From assembly GCA_001899305.1 (NCBI GenBank), contig MKWL01000021.1, forward strand, positions 62,001 to 126,000: a stretch of DNA of 64,000 nucleotides, given 5' to 3'. Position 1 is the stretch's first letter; each line of letters begins with the position of its first letter. Below the pieces are notes generated by a model. The model was not told where the DNA came from. It saw only the letters and a list, made by a program, of their open reading frames with translations, and ran no database searches. Below, piece after piece: positions 1 through 8,981 of the stretch. Both the position numbers and the translations under genes were made by a program. The DNA comes from Thiobacillus sp. 0-1251. Its GTDB lineage: Bacteria; Pseudomonadota; Gammaproteobacteria; Burkholderiales; Thiobacillaceae.

Positions 1-882
1 GCCACCCTGGGCATGATCGTGCTGGAGTTCCCCAGCGCCTACGCCTCGGACGCCGACGACTACCTGGCCAAGGGGCTCGCCCTGCGCGACGAATTGAAGG
101 ATGAATCGCTGCTGGGCTTCGCCTTCGCCCCGCACGCACCCTACACCGTTTCGGATACCACGTTTGGCCGCATCAACACGCTGGCCGAACAACTCGGCCT
201 GCCTATCCACACCCACATCCACGAAACCGCCGACGAAATCCGGGACAGCCTGAAGCAATACGGGGTCCGGCCGCTGGAACGGTTGGCGCGCCTGGGGCTG
301 CTGGGGCCGAATTTCATCGGCGTCCACGCCGTGCATGTGAACGAGGCCGAAATCGGGCTCTTGGCGCAGCATGGCTGCCACCTGGCGCACTGCCCGACCT
401 CGAACCTGAAGCTGGCCTCCGGCATTGCACCGGTGGCCGATCTGCTGCGTGCAGGCGTTAACGTCGGCCTCGGCACCGACGGTGCCGCCAGCAACAATCG
501 CCTCGACCTGTTCGGCGAAATGCGCCTGGCTGCCCTGCTGGCCAAGGGCGCCAGCGGCGACCCCGCCATCCTGTCCGCCGCGGCTACCCTGCGTGCTGCC
601 ACGCTGGACGCTGCCCGCGCGCTCAACCTCGACAGCCAGATCGGCAGCATCGTCCCCGGCAAGCGTGCCGACCTGGTCGCGGTCGACTTGCACGCCCTTT
701 CCGGCCAGCCGGTGTTTGACCCCGTCTCGCACCTGGTTTACGTTGCGGGACGCGAGCACGTCACCCACGTCTGGGTCGACGGCAAGCTGAAACTGAATGA
801 CCGCCGTCTGGTCAATCTCGATATCGACGACCTGACCGCCCGCGCCGCCTACTGGCGCACCAAACTCGCCCCACAAGGATAG
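1..882 (+). CDS. mtaD: TRZ/ATZ-family amidohydrolase, likely MTA/SAH deaminase (5' end outside window)
   Basis: Open from the first base of the window, so the N-terminus, including the first metal-binding HxH of the amidohydrolase fold, is missing. The visible part carries the second half of a TIM-barrel metallohydrolase: [10 protein letters not shown], the metal histidine in GVHAVH and the catalytic aspartate in GTDGAASNN. The family deaminates 5-methylthioadenosine and S-adenosylhomocysteine in the methionine/SAM salvage route. The stop is 2 bp before ubiG, so it is the first visible gene of an operon with ubiG and gph, an arrangement common in Betaproteobacteria. Substrate choice (MTA/SAH versus guanine or another aminopurine) cannot be fixed from sequence alone. 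Confidence 0.85.
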   Translation, partial: ATLGMIVLEFPSAYASDADDYLAKGLALRDELKDESLLGFAFAPHAPYTVSDTTFGRINTLAEQLGLPIHTHIHETADEIRDSLKQYGVRPLERLARLGLLGPNFIGVHAVHVNEAEIGLLAQHGCHLAHCPTSNLKLASGIAPVADLLRAGVNVGLGTDGAASNNRLDLFGEMRLAALLAKGASGDPAILSAAATLRAATLDAARALNLDSQIGSIVPGKRADLVAVDLHALSGQPVFDPVSHLVYVAGREHVTHVWVDGKLKLNDRRLVNLDIDDLTARAAYWRTKLAPQG

Positions 883-884
883 CC

Positions 885-1583
885 ATGAGCAACGTCGACG
901 CTGCCGAAATCGCCAAGTTTTCCGAACTCGCCCACCGCTGGTGGGACCCGAACTCCGAATTCAAGCCGCTGCACGAAATCAACCCGCTACGCCTGAAGTG
1001 GATCGACAAGCAGGCGCCGCTGGCCGGCAAGACCGTGCTCGACGTCGGCTGCGGCGGCGGCATCCTGGCCGAAGCCATGGCCGCCGCCGGCGCCACGGTG
1101 AGCGGCATCGACCTCTCCGAGAAGGCACTCAAGGTCGCCAAACTGCACCTCTACGAATCGGGCCACAGCGTCGACTACCAGCTGATATCCGCCGAAGACT
1201 ACGCCGCGCAGCACGCCGGCGAGTTCGACGTCGTCACCTGCATGGAAATGCTCGAGCACGTGCCCGACCCGGCTTCCATCGTCGCCGCGTGCGCCAAACT
1301 GGTCAAGCCGGGCGGCTGGGTGTTCTTCTCCACGCTGAACCGCAACGCCAAGAGCTACCTCTTCGCCATCGTTGGCGCCGAATACGTCCTCAAGCTGCTG
1401 CCGCGCGGCACGCACGACTACGCCAAGTTCATCCAGCCCGCCGAGCTTGCCCGCATGACGCGCGAAGCCGGGCTCGATACCCAGGAACTGATCGGCATGA
1501 CCTACAACCCGCTGACCAGGATCTACAAGCTGGAAGCCGACACCGACGTCAACTACCTGATGGCGACGCGCCGGGGGGAGTAA
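885..1583 (+). CDS. ubiG: Ubiquinone biosynthesis O-methyltransferase UbiG
   Basis: SAM-dependent class I methyltransferase that performs both O-methylations of ubiquinone synthesis (2-polyprenyl-6-hydroxyphenol and 3-demethylubiquinol). The glycine-rich SAM loop [11 protein letters not shown] lies near residues 50-60, with the acidic ribose ligand in GIDLS and the EMLEHVPDP motif near residues 118-126. At 232 residues it has the normal UbiG length. The early [14 protein letters not shown] motif is typical of UbiG and separates it from generic methyltransferases. It starts 2 bp after mtaD and ends 4 bp before gph, so the three are almost certainly co-transcribed. The quinone it makes would serve the SQR and cytochrome bd genes further along. 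Confidence 0.95.
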   Translation: MSNVDAAEIAKFSELAHRWWDPNSEFKPLHEINPLRLKWIDKQAPLAGKTVLDVGCGGGILAEAMAAAGATVSGIDLSEKALKVAKLHLYESGHSVDYQLISAEDYAAQHAGEFDVVTCMEMLEHVPDPASIVAACAKLVKPGGWVFFSTLNRNAKSYLFAIVGAEYVLKLLPRGTHDYAKFIQPAELARMTREAGLDTQELIGMTYNPLTRIYKLEADTDVNYLMATRRGE

Positions 1584-1587
1584 AGCC

Positions 1588-2253
1588 GTGAAGCTCGAGA
1601 ACATCCGCGCCGTCCTGTTCGACCTCGACGGCACCCTGGTCGACACCGCGCCCGACCTCGGCCACGCGCTCAATCTGCAGCGCACGCGCCACGGGCTGCC
1701 GCCGCTGGCCGACGAGCTCATCCGCCCGCAGGCCTCGCACGGTGCGCGCGGCCTGCTCGGCCTCGGCTTCGACCTGCATCTCGACGACCCGCACTTTGCG
1801 TCCATGCGCGAGGAATTCCTGCAGCTGTACGCCGACAACATCTGCCGCCACTCGCGGCCCTTCCCCGGCATCCTCGAATTGCTCGATGCGCTGGAGCAGC
1901 GCGGCCTCGCCTGGGGCGTGGTCACCAACAAGCCGGCGCGCTTCACCGAGCCGCTGATGTCCATCCTCGACCTGGCCGAGCGCGCAGCCTGCATCGTCTC
2001 CGGCGACACCTGCCCGCAGCCCAAGCCGCACCCCGCCCCCATGCTCGCCGCCGCCGAACTCTGCAATGCCCTGCCGGCTCAGTGCCTGTACCTGGGCGAC
2101 GCCGAGCGCGACATCCAGGCCGCCACCGCCGCCGCCATGCCGGCGCTGGTCGCCGCCTGGGGCTATCTCGATGCCGCCGACCAGCCGCACACCTGGGGCG
2201 CCCACGCGGAGATCCATCGCCCGCTCGACACCCTCGACTACCTGGCGCCCTGA
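1588..2253 (+). CDS. gph: HAD-superfamily phosphatase, phosphoglycolate phosphatase-like (Gph/MupP group)
   Basis: HAD hydrolase of 221 residues. Motif I is FDLDGTLVDTAPD near residues 12-24, motif II the threonine in VVTNKP, and motif III/IV comprises the lysine in PKPHP and the aspartates in YLGDAERDI. These define a Mg-dependent phosphatase with a small helical cap. Phosphoglycolate phosphatase removes 2-phosphoglycolate, which matters in an organism fixing CO2 by Rubisco. In several proteobacteria the paralogue next to ubiG is instead MupP, acting on N-acetylmuramic acid 6-phosphate in cell-wall recycling. The position directly after ubiG fits either, so the exact substrate stays open. 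Confidence 0.85.
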   Translation: MKLENIRAVLFDLDGTLVDTAPDLGHALNLQRTRHGLPPLADELIRPQASHGARGLLGLGFDLHLDDPHFASMREEFLQLYADNICRHSRPFPGILELLDALEQRGLAWGVVTNKPARFTEPLMSILDLAERAACIVSGDTCPQPKPHPAPMLAAAELCNALPAQCLYLGDAERDIQAATAAAMPALVAAWGYLDAADQPHTWGAHAEIHRPLDTLDYLAP

Positions 2254-2256
2254 ACC

Positions 2257-2637
2257 ATGGACTACACCCTCCTCAAGCATATCCACCTCACCACCATCGC
2301 CATCACGCTGACGCTGTTCCTCCTGCGCGGCGTCTGGATGATGGCCGACTCCCCCCGGCTGCAGGCGCGCTGGGTGCGCATCGTCCCGCACGTCAACGAC
2401 ACCCTCCTGCTGATCAGCGGCTTCGGTCTCGCCATCATGCTGGGCCAGTATCCTCTGGTGAACGGCTGGCTCACCGCCAAGCTTTTCGCGCTGATCCTGT
2501 ACATCGTGCTCGGTACCATCGCCCTCAAGCGCGGCAGGACCAAGCGCACGCGCATCGCCGCCTGGATCGCCGCCCTGCTCGTGCTCGGCTACATCGTCGC
2601 GGTTGCGGTCACGCACAACCCCTTGCCTTTCCTGTAA
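2257..2637 (+). CDS. SirB-family inner-membrane protein
   Basis: Small protein (126 residues) with four predicted hydrophobic segments, roughly residues 12-27, 48-66, 72-90 and 102-120. The opening YTLLKHIHLTTIAITLTLF, with a histidine in the first membrane helix, and the VNDTLLLISG segment match the SirB2 domain. Members are widespread in Proteobacteria; the biochemical role is not established. It begins 3 bp after gph and so probably ends the mtaD-ubiG-gph transcript. A GC-rich inverted repeat (cgcccgttcg/gacggg) follows its stop codon. Confidence 0.8.
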   Translation: MDYTLLKHIHLTTIAITLTLFLLRGVWMMADSPRLQARWVRIVPHVNDTLLLISGFGLAIMLGQYPLVNGWLTAKLFALILYIVLGTIALKRGRTKRTRIAAWIAALLVLGYIVAVAVTHNPLPFL

Positions 2638-2664
2638 GGCCGCCCGTTCGGACGGGTCGTGAAC

Positions 2665-2756
2665 CGTTCGCCCTGAGCTTGTCGAAGGGCATGTCCGAAT
2701 GGGCACAGGGCTACGACAAGCCTGTCCTGAGCGAGTCGAGGGGCTCAGCCCGAACG
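2665..2756. repeat. REP-like imperfect inverted repeat
   Basis: The left part reads CGTTCGCCCTGAGCTTGTCG followed by AAGGGC; the right part returns as a diverged complement ending GGGGCTCAGCCCGAACG. The same unit appears as a perfect inverted repeat at 29430-29484, so this is a dispersed intergenic repeat family, probably a REP/MITE-type sequence. It sits between sirB and tmRNA and overlaps no recognised gene. Confidence 0.7.
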
Positions 2757-2847
2757 AGGTTGAGACCTGTCACGATTTATCCCCCCGCCCCGGAACTTTC
2801 CCGCCACCCCGCCCTCTATGCGGTACACTTGTTGCAGCAACACACAT

Positions 2848-3214
2848 GGGGCCGACCTGGCTTCGACGTGGGTCGCAAAGCAGCGTAGGGCATACCGAGG
2901 GTCAGAGCACCTCGTAAATCCAACTGAAAAACTTTAGTCGCAAACGACGAAAACTACGCCCTGGCCGCTTAAGGTCCAGGACTCACACTAGCCTGTTCAT
3001 GGGCTAGGCCGGGTCAAACCGGCAGTGAGTTAATTCACATGAAATCGTGCTTGTCCGGGTCGCTTGGGCAGGTGCAAAATCCAAGGCGACTCGGCGAAAT
3101 CCAGCCTGTTCGGCGGGCGTGATGGAGCTTAAAGCTTAAAAACACCGGACTAAGTATGTAGAACTGCCTGTAGAGGGCTTGCGGACGCGGGTTCGATTCC
3201 CGCCGGCTCCACCA
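2848..3214 (+). ncRNA. ssrA: tmRNA (ssrA), tag peptide ANDENYALAA
   Basis: One-piece tmRNA of about 367 nt that rescues stalled ribosomes by trans-translation. The 5' end GGGGCCGACC pairs with the 3' GCCGGCTCCACCA to form the tRNA-like acceptor stem, and GGTTCGATTCC near 3190-3200 is the T arm. The resume codon is GCA at 2940-2942 and the tag frame runs to TAA at 2970-2972, encoding ANDENYALAA, the usual proteobacterial tag with the ALAA degron. The CCA is genomically encoded. The 3' end of ssrA is a classic integration site, and the lower-GC operon that starts about 550 bp downstream may be such an insertion. Confidence 0.97.
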
Positions 3215-3240
3215 GATTCCGATCCCTGGTGGTCCAAAAG

Positions 3241-3276
3241 AAGGCCATAATTCTTCAAGAATTATGGCCTTTTTCT
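3241..3276 (+). terminator. Rho-independent terminator of tmRNA
   Basis: Complementary 15-nt arms AAGGCCATAATTCTT and AAGAATTATGGCCTT around a single C (so a tighter stem with a small loop in practice), followed by a T-rich tail. It begins 26 bp after the tmRNA CCA end. Confidence 0.9.
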
Positions 3277-3760
3277 TTGCCTATTGCGTCCAGTACCGCC
3301 GGTGAAATCCGGCGGTAACTGACGGGATTACCGGATTCATCCGCCGCGTTTCGACAGGGATTACCCATGATGAAACGCTGACCGTCATGACGATGAACCC
3401 GACCGTCGCCTGGTCGGCCGAAGTTGTCGGTGTCATTGGCTCCGCTAAATGGCTGGTGTCGCGCCTGTTGCAGACGTTAACCCCATACAGAATCTGAGTG
3501 CCGGTTTCGTAACGGTGAAGGATCGCAACAATAAAGACCAAGCGGCCCACTTACTTAACGCCTAAGCCTGCTCCGCGCTTTGCCCCTGCTCACCATAGTT
3601 AAGGCCGACGGCAAGTACTTGCTGCAATGTCGGTGCAATTGACAAATCATTAAACCCTCAAATACAGTCCGAGAAAAATAATGGCCCGCGCAACGCCCGC
3701 GAGCCGCCCCGCGGAAGAACAAAGAAACAATTCAAAACGATACGCAAAGAGGAGGGGACG
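3277..3760. other. Gene-free stretch downstream of tmRNA
   Basis: No convincing gene. A minus-strand reading frame of 89 codons at 3281-3550 has no recognisable motif and no good ribosome binding site. Composition drops in GC towards the next operon. Because it lies between an ssrA 3' end and a lower-GC operon it could be the remains of an integrated element, but I found no integrase and no second copy of the ssrA 3' end in the window. A strong Shine-Dalgarno (gaggagggg) just before 3761 belongs to the next gene. Confidence 0.5.
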
Positions 3761-4633
3761 ATGTCAAATGGGATGCATTCGTGCGTGCAAAGCGTACGTT
3801 GGGTTGCATTAATAGTGCTGCCCGCCATGCCAAACTCTTTTCGAATTCTCTGCTTGGCGATTATTGCCCTCTTGCTAGGCGCGCCTGTTGCGCAAGCGGA
3901 CGAGCTAGACGATTTGGCTGCACAAGCCATTAACCTGTCCGGAACACGAGAAGCCTTAGAGGGAATGGGCAAGAGCCTCGATCGGGAGGTGGCCTCGGAT
4001 CCCCGCGTAGCGAAATTAAGCAAGGGCCAGCATGCTGAGCTTTTGGAAGTGCTCAAGGACGCGGTAGACGGCCGTCGCATAGCGACGGAACTCACTAGCG
4101 CCCTGGCCGCTAGCGGCGACAAGGAGCGACTGGCTGCAGCTGTTGCGGCCATGCAAGATCCGGTCTATCTCAAGGTCACCCATCGTATGGTAGTGGAAAG
4201 CCTGCGCACGACCCCGCAAGCGCTAGTTGCTTATGCCAATGGATTTCAGAGGCACCCGCCCGACCCGAGCAGGGTGCAATTAATTCAGCGACTGGACGCT
4301 GCCACTGGTAGCTCGCGCATTCTCGCGGACACGCGTTACGAAATGGTCAGCAAGACTTTAGGGCGCATGCTGGCGGAAGCGGACCGCAAGACCAAGCTGG
4401 CCAAGTTACGCGAGCAAATCGATGCCAATGCGCCCAATGAATTTCTACTGCTCACGCTATATGCCTGCCGAAAAATTGACTCGAATGATCTGGAAGGATA
4501 TGTGCATGCTCACGAAAACGAGCCCATGGGCTGGCTCTCGAGACAACTTGGCTACGCCATACAGCGTTCCATGGTTGAGGCCATGACCCGCATGACCAAC
4601 AAGCTTGTCGATCTCGCGGCCAAGAGCCAATGA
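3761..4633 (+). CDS. Exported protein of unknown function, first gene of the protease/TPR operon
   Basis: No family recognised. The 290-residue product has a hydrophobic stretch ending AIIALLLGAPVAQADE, consistent with Sec export and cleavage after AQA. The start at 3761 has a strong GAGGAGG Shine-Dalgarno 6 bp upstream; an internal ATG at 3827 would give a more typical signal peptide but has no comparable ribosome site. The mature part looks all-helical, with a central RMVVESLRTTPQALVAYANG segment. Its end overlaps the next start by 4 bp (ATGA), so it is translationally coupled to the protease-like genes and may be their periplasmic partner. Codon usage and GC are lower than in the flanking core genes. 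Confidence 0.75.
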   Translation: MSNGMHSCVQSVRWVALIVLPAMPNSFRILCLAIIALLLGAPVAQADELDDLAAQAINLSGTREALEGMGKSLDREVASDPRVAKLSKGQHAELLEVLKDAVDGRRIATELTSALAASGDKERLAAAVAAMQDPVYLKVTHRMVVESLRTTPQALVAYANGFQRHPPDPSRVQLIQRLDAATGSSRILADTRYEMVSKTLGRMLAEADRKTKLAKLREQIDANAPNEFLLLTLYACRKIDSNDLEGYVHAHENEPMGWLSRQLGYAIQRSMVEAMTRMTNKLVDLAAKSQ

Positions 4634-6444
4634 AGCGGATCTCTCTGTTGCGTATCACGTTCATCGTGATGGCGAGTTTTTTTGCTCAAGACCTTCAGGC
4701 TTCCACTGCGAACGATATCTACAACCGTTCCAGCCACAACGTTCTCGTGCTTGAAGGTCTGGATGCACAAGGCAAGATTCAACTGCAAGCTAGCGCGACG
4801 TCATTAGGTAATGATGTCGCCGTCACCCAATGCGATTTGCTTAGCGGAGCAGACAAATGGGTGGTGATTCAGGATCGTCACGTTTTTTCGGCATACCCCC
4901 GTCAACGCGATGAATCGCGGAATCTTTGCCGACTTGATGTACCAGGACTGCGCACCGCCCAACTCAACATCGTCCCCTTTGAAGAGATACGCGTCGGACA
5001 GCGCGTCTATGCCATCGGCAACGCTTTGGGATTGGGGCTTAGCTTATCTGAAGGCCTGGTGTCAGGCATCCGTGACATTAGTGGCGAGTCTTGGATACAG
5101 ACCACAGCCGCCCTTGCTCCGGGATCCGAGGGGGGCGCCCTGTTTGACGAGAATGGTCGCTTGCTGGGCATGACAGACTATCGGAAGCGGGATGGTCAGA
5201 ACATCAACTTTGCCGCCCCTGCCGCCTGGCTACCGCAGATTGTTGAGCGTGCCGGATTGTCCAACACATTAGGAAAATTGCAGAGCGAGGCTGCAAGCCT
5301 AGCTCATGCTGAAAACTGGAAGGCCTTGGCCGAACTTGCAACGGACTGGTCGCGTCAACAACCCGAAAATTATGAACCCTGGCTCTGGTTGGGATTGGCA
5401 AGCGAGGGGGGGCAAAACTGGTCAGGTGCGGTCGATGCTTATGAAAAATCCCTGGCCCGGATGCCAGCCTCAGTTTCTATCACCCTTGCCTTGGTACGGA
5501 ACCAGCTTCGCCTTAATCAGGCTGAAAAGGCTCTGGACGTGCTGCAGGCGGCCATCGAGCAGAACCGGGAAACTGCCGATCTGTGGTTCGCACAGGGCGT
5601 CACCGAACAGATATTGGGCCATGTCGATGCAAGCGAGAAGTCGTTCACTAGAGCAGTCGAACTTGATCCTGTCGATGCCAAATCCTGGGAGCGGTTGTTT
5701 GACAATGCCGCCAGTCGCCGCGATTTCCAAAGCGCACGCCAAGCCGCAGCCCATTTAACTGAAATAGGGCCGGAACGTCCGGATTACTGGTTGCGCCTTG
5801 CTCAGGCCTACTATTCCATTGGGCTTTCTAACCGCGCGCTGAGAGCAGCAGATCGCGCCGCACTGATCGCACCGGACAGTGGCGACACGCATGTCTGGCG
5901 TGGCACGGTACTCGTTCAACTACGTGCGTATGGACTCGCTATCGAAGCGCTCAAACGCGGCATTGCAGCTAACCCCAGCAGGCTCGACTGGGCCTGGGAA
6001 CAACTTGCCACCGCGTATTACCAGCTGAACCTGTATCCCGAGGCGATCGCTGCTCAGCGCGAGGCAGTCAGGTTAGAGCCAAACCAGTTTTCTTATCAAG
6101 GAGAACTGGGGGTCATGCTGAAAGATGATGGGCAAGAGGCTGAAGCCCTCACCCTGTTCGAGGCACTCAGCGGAAAATATCCAAACGACCCGTTCCCATG
6201 GCGCCAGATCGGCTTTGTCCAGGCAAAATCAGGACACTACGCGGAGGCCATCAAAGCGCTCGAGCAATCATTACGTCTGGCACCCGATCAGGCCAAAGTA
6301 TGGCAGGCCTTGGGCGAGACGTACGCGTACGCCGATCGGCCGGATGACGTACACCGTGTTTACCAGCGCCTACGCGGACTTGATGGTGTGCGTGCCGAGC
6401 AGTTCTACCGGGACTTTGTGTTTCCTATGGAGGCACAACCATGA
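4630..6444 (+). CDS. Exported trypsin-fold pseudoprotease with TPR array
   Basis: Signal peptide (residues 1-24), a trypsin-like domain (about 30-210), then roughly ten tetratricopeptide repeats to residue 604. The fold is recognisable from RVGQRVYAIGNALGLGLSLS and LFDENGRLLGMTDY, and it aligns almost without gaps to the intact paralogue encoded next. All three catalytic positions are changed: His becomes Asp69 (TQCDLL against TNCHVV), Asp becomes Asn98 (RNLCRL against RDVCLL) and Ser becomes Glu167 (GSEGGALF against GSSGGGLF). It should therefore be proteolytically dead, acting as a binding or regulatory partner. It overlaps both neighbours by ATGA. The reading frame is intact, so this is a pseudoenzyme and not a decayed gene. 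Confidence 0.85.
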   Translation: MKRISLLRITFIVMASFFAQDLQASTANDIYNRSSHNVLVLEGLDAQGKIQLQASATSLGNDVAVTQCDLLSGADKWVVIQDRHVFSAYPRQRDESRNLCRLDVPGLRTAQLNIVPFEEIRVGQRVYAIGNALGLGLSLSEGLVSGIRDISGESWIQTTAALAPGSEGGALFDENGRLLGMTDYRKRDGQNINFAAPAAWLPQIVERAGLSNTLGKLQSEAASLAHAENWKALAELATDWSRQQPENYEPWLWLGLASEGGQNWSGAVDAYEKSLARMPASVSITLALVRNQLRLNQAEKALDVLQAAIEQNRETADLWFAQGVTEQILGHVDASEKSFTRAVELDPVDAKSWERLFDNAASRRDFQSARQAAAHLTEIGPERPDYWLRLAQAYYSIGLSNRALRAADRAALIAPDSGDTHVWRGTVLVQLRAYGLAIEALKRGIAANPSRLDWAWEQLATAYYQLNLYPEAIAAQREAVRLEPNQFSYQGELGVMLKDDGQEAEALTLFEALSGKYPNDPFPWRQIGFVQAKSGHYAEAIKALEQSLRLAPDQAKVWQALGETYAYADRPDDVHRVYQRLRGLDGVRAEQFYRDFVFPMEAQP

Positions 6445-8795
6445 ACTCGGCCACCATCAGTTTTGTCTGTGCACTTCCTCTCCTTACCCTATGTGCTGTG
6501 TCACCCACATGGGCAGGAGAAGCCGAAAAGGTATTCGAACAGGCCCGGACAGCAGTGGTCACGATCGAAACACGCGACGAACACAACCAACCCGAGAATC
6601 AAGGGAGTGGTGTTGTCGTCGCACCTGAACAAGTTGCCACCAACTGTCATGTCGTAGATGAGGCCCGAGGCATCGAGGTGACCTGGCAAAGGAAGAAACT
6701 GAAAGCAAATCTCCAGCGCAGCGATTTGCCACGAGATGTTTGCCTACTGAGCGTGCCCGGCCTGTCGGCCAAACCGGCCACGCTGCGTAAGCGCGCGGAC
6801 CTGAAGGTCGGGGAAACCGTTTATGCGGTGGGTAACCCTCTCGGCCTTGAGCTGACGGTCAGCTCCGGACTCGTTTCTGCCTTGCCACAAATGGAACACG
6901 ACTCCCATCTCTACACCAGCGCACCCCTGTCGCCAGGCTCAAGTGGGGGCGGCCTGTTCGATGCCCAAGGCCGACTGGTCGGGCTGACCACCAGCATTTT
7001 CAGCTACGGACAGAATTTTAATATTGCCCTGCCCACTGATTGGCTGGAAGAGTTGGAGAAACGTGCTCAGGCAACCAGCTCCTCTGCCCCAGAGCCCGTT
7101 CCGGACCCCGATTGGCTCACCGAAGCCGGAAAGTTGTCCGGGCAAGGAAACTGGCCAGCGCTTAAGGAATGGACGGACCGCTGGCTGGCTGCCTACCCGA
7201 CTTCCGCTCTGGCACTCATCAACCGTGGGGATGCCCTGAAAAACCAAGGGCAATTGAAGCAAGCGATGCTGGACTACCAGCGTGCGGCCAAGTTGGATCC
7301 TCACCTGGCCTCGGCAATAGGCAGCCAAGCCATAATTCTGACCCAACAAGGGCGATTCACCGAAGCTCGCGAATTCGCTCAGCGCGCCTTGTCCATGGTC
7401 TACCAGCAAGACCCGCGAGCATGGCTCGTGCTCGGTGACGTTGAAATCAACAGCGGTCAGATGGACGCTGCGCAAACGGCCTATGAAACTGCTGCTCGTC
7501 TAAATCCCGGCAATCCCGTAGCTTGGAAGATGGTCGGAATCGTCTGCACCAAGAGGAAAGATCTCGCCTGCGCGGAAAAGGCATATCGCAAAGGGTTGCG
7601 CCTGAATCCGGATGATGCCGATCTAAACAAGGCGCTGGCCGGATTGCAGCTGGAGCAAGGCAAAAGAACCGAGGCCGCAGAATTACTGGGCGCGCGCACC
7701 GCTTCCCGGCCTGATGACGCGGACACCTGGATCGCCTTGGGGGTGGCAGAGCAGAGGGGTGGACGTTTAGCCGAAGCGGACAAGGCTTGGCGCAAGGCGG
7801 TAGAGCTTAATCCCGAATCGGCTGAAGCCTGGGCCTATCAAGGCTGGTCGCAAGGCAAGCTGGGCAACCTCGATGCGGCAGAAGTCTGTTTGCGCAAGGC
7901 CATCAGACTGAATCCCCGTCTTATCATGGCCTGGTCTTCTCTCGCCACCGTTCAAATAAGCCTCAAGCACTACGCCGACGCTGAACAGAGTTTCAATAAA
8001 CTGATCGAATTAAATCCCCAAGATGTGAATTTCTGGCTGGGCTTGGGCTCAGTCCGTTATCAGCAAGGCAGCTTTACCGGTGCGGCCTCTGCCTGGAGGC
8101 AAGCGACCGTGATCCAGCCGGACCAGATCGTGGCCTGGTCCGGCTTGGCGAGTGCCAGTGTCAATGCAGGCAAGCTGGACGATGCCAAGATTGCGGGGCA
8201 ACGTGCTTACAACCTTGATCCTACCGATGTCAACGCCCTGCTTGTGTTGGCTACCGTTTATGGCAAACGTGGCGATTACGCCACGTCGCTGGAATACATG
8301 GAGCAAGCTATCGCCCTTCACCCCGGCATTCCAGAGAACTGGAGCAACAAGGGTTATTCCCTGCTCAAGCTTGGGCGTTACGATGAGGCGGTGAAAGCGT
8401 TTGAAACTGCAATCCGGCTGAAACCGGACTTCACCAACGCCTGGGTCAATCTGGGTGAAGCAAAAATGCGCCAGGGCCAATTGGGAGAGGCGATTCAAGC
8501 ATTGGACCATGCTATCAAGTTAGCGCCTAATTCCCTCGACGCACGCCTGTATATGGCCGAAGCCTTCACACAGATGATGCAGCCCGGAAATGCCCGTAAG
8601 CACCTCGAGCAAGCAATCCGTATCGCCCCGCGGGATCCAATTATTTGGCGCAGATTGGCAGAAGCTGATCTGGCTCAAGGTGACAGGGAGGCCGCGCTTC
8701 AAGCTATCAACCAATTAGGAACACTCGACCCAATTGCGGCACGATCGCTTCGCCATAACATTGAAAGCAAACCCAAATCTGTTCACTCAAACTAA
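6441..8795 (+). CDS. Exported trypsin-like serine protease with long TPR array
   Basis: Signal peptide cleaved near TWA-GEA (residue 26), a trypsin/HtrA-like domain (about 30-205) and some fifteen tetratricopeptide repeats from residue 215 to 784. The catalytic triad is intact: His70 in TNCHVV, Asp99 in RDVCLL, Ser168 in SPGSSGGGLFD. No PDZ domain is seen; the TPR superhelix takes its place and presumably binds substrates or partner proteins in the periplasm. Overlap by 4 bp with the upstream pseudoprotease suggests that both are made together in fixed ratio. The substrate is unknown. GC is lower than in the flanking core genes, which hints at acquisition. Confidence 0.88.
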   Translation: MNSATISFVCALPLLTLCAVSPTWAGEAEKVFEQARTAVVTIETRDEHNQPENQGSGVVVAPEQVATNCHVVDEARGIEVTWQRKKLKANLQRSDLPRDVCLLSVPGLSAKPATLRKRADLKVGETVYAVGNPLGLELTVSSGLVSALPQMEHDSHLYTSAPLSPGSSGGGLFDAQGRLVGLTTSIFSYGQNFNIALPTDWLEELEKRAQATSSSAPEPVPDPDWLTEAGKLSGQGNWPALKEWTDRWLAAYPTSALALINRGDALKNQGQLKQAMLDYQRAAKLDPHLASAIGSQAIILTQQGRFTEAREFAQRALSMVYQQDPRAWLVLGDVEINSGQMDAAQTAYETAARLNPGNPVAWKMVGIVCTKRKDLACAEKAYRKGLRLNPDDADLNKALAGLQLEQGKRTEAAELLGARTASRPDDADTWIALGVAEQRGGRLAEADKAWRKAVELNPESAEAWAYQGWSQGKLGNLDAAEVCLRKAIRLNPRLIMAWSSLATVQISLKHYADAEQSFNKLIELNPQDVNFWLGLGSVRYQQGSFTGAASAWRQATVIQPDQIVAWSGLASASVNAGKLDDAKIAGQRAYNLDPTDVNALLVLATVYGKRGDYATSLEYMEQAIALHPGIPENWSNKGYSLLKLGRYDEAVKAFETAIRLKPDFTNAWVNLGEAKMRQGQLGEAIQALDHAIKLAPNSLDARLYMAEAFTQMMQPGNARKHLEQAIRIAPRDPIIWRRLAEADLAQGDREAALQAINQLGTLDPIAARSLRHNIESKPKSVHSN

Positions 8796-8981
8796 CGAAG
8801 TCCATACAAAGCAGGCCACGTGTCGAGTTTGTTTTGACGAGGCGAACCTATTTAAATCGCCCGCACACATCCGACCGCTCAAAAGGCATAAGCGGACACC
8901 TTTGCCTGGGTCGGCGTAAGACCGCTTAGGCCGAACAAGAGACAGTCAACTACCCAAAATCATGCACTCCCCTGATGCCTA

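Noticed and set aside
3190-3214. ssrA 3' end as attachment site of a genomic island
   Set aside because: No integrase and no direct repeat of the ssrA end found in the window, so an att site cannot be called; only noted as a possibility.
3281-3550. 89-codon minus-strand frame behind the tmRNA terminator
   Set aside because: No motif, no convincing ribosome site and no conserved-looking pattern; treated as non-coding.
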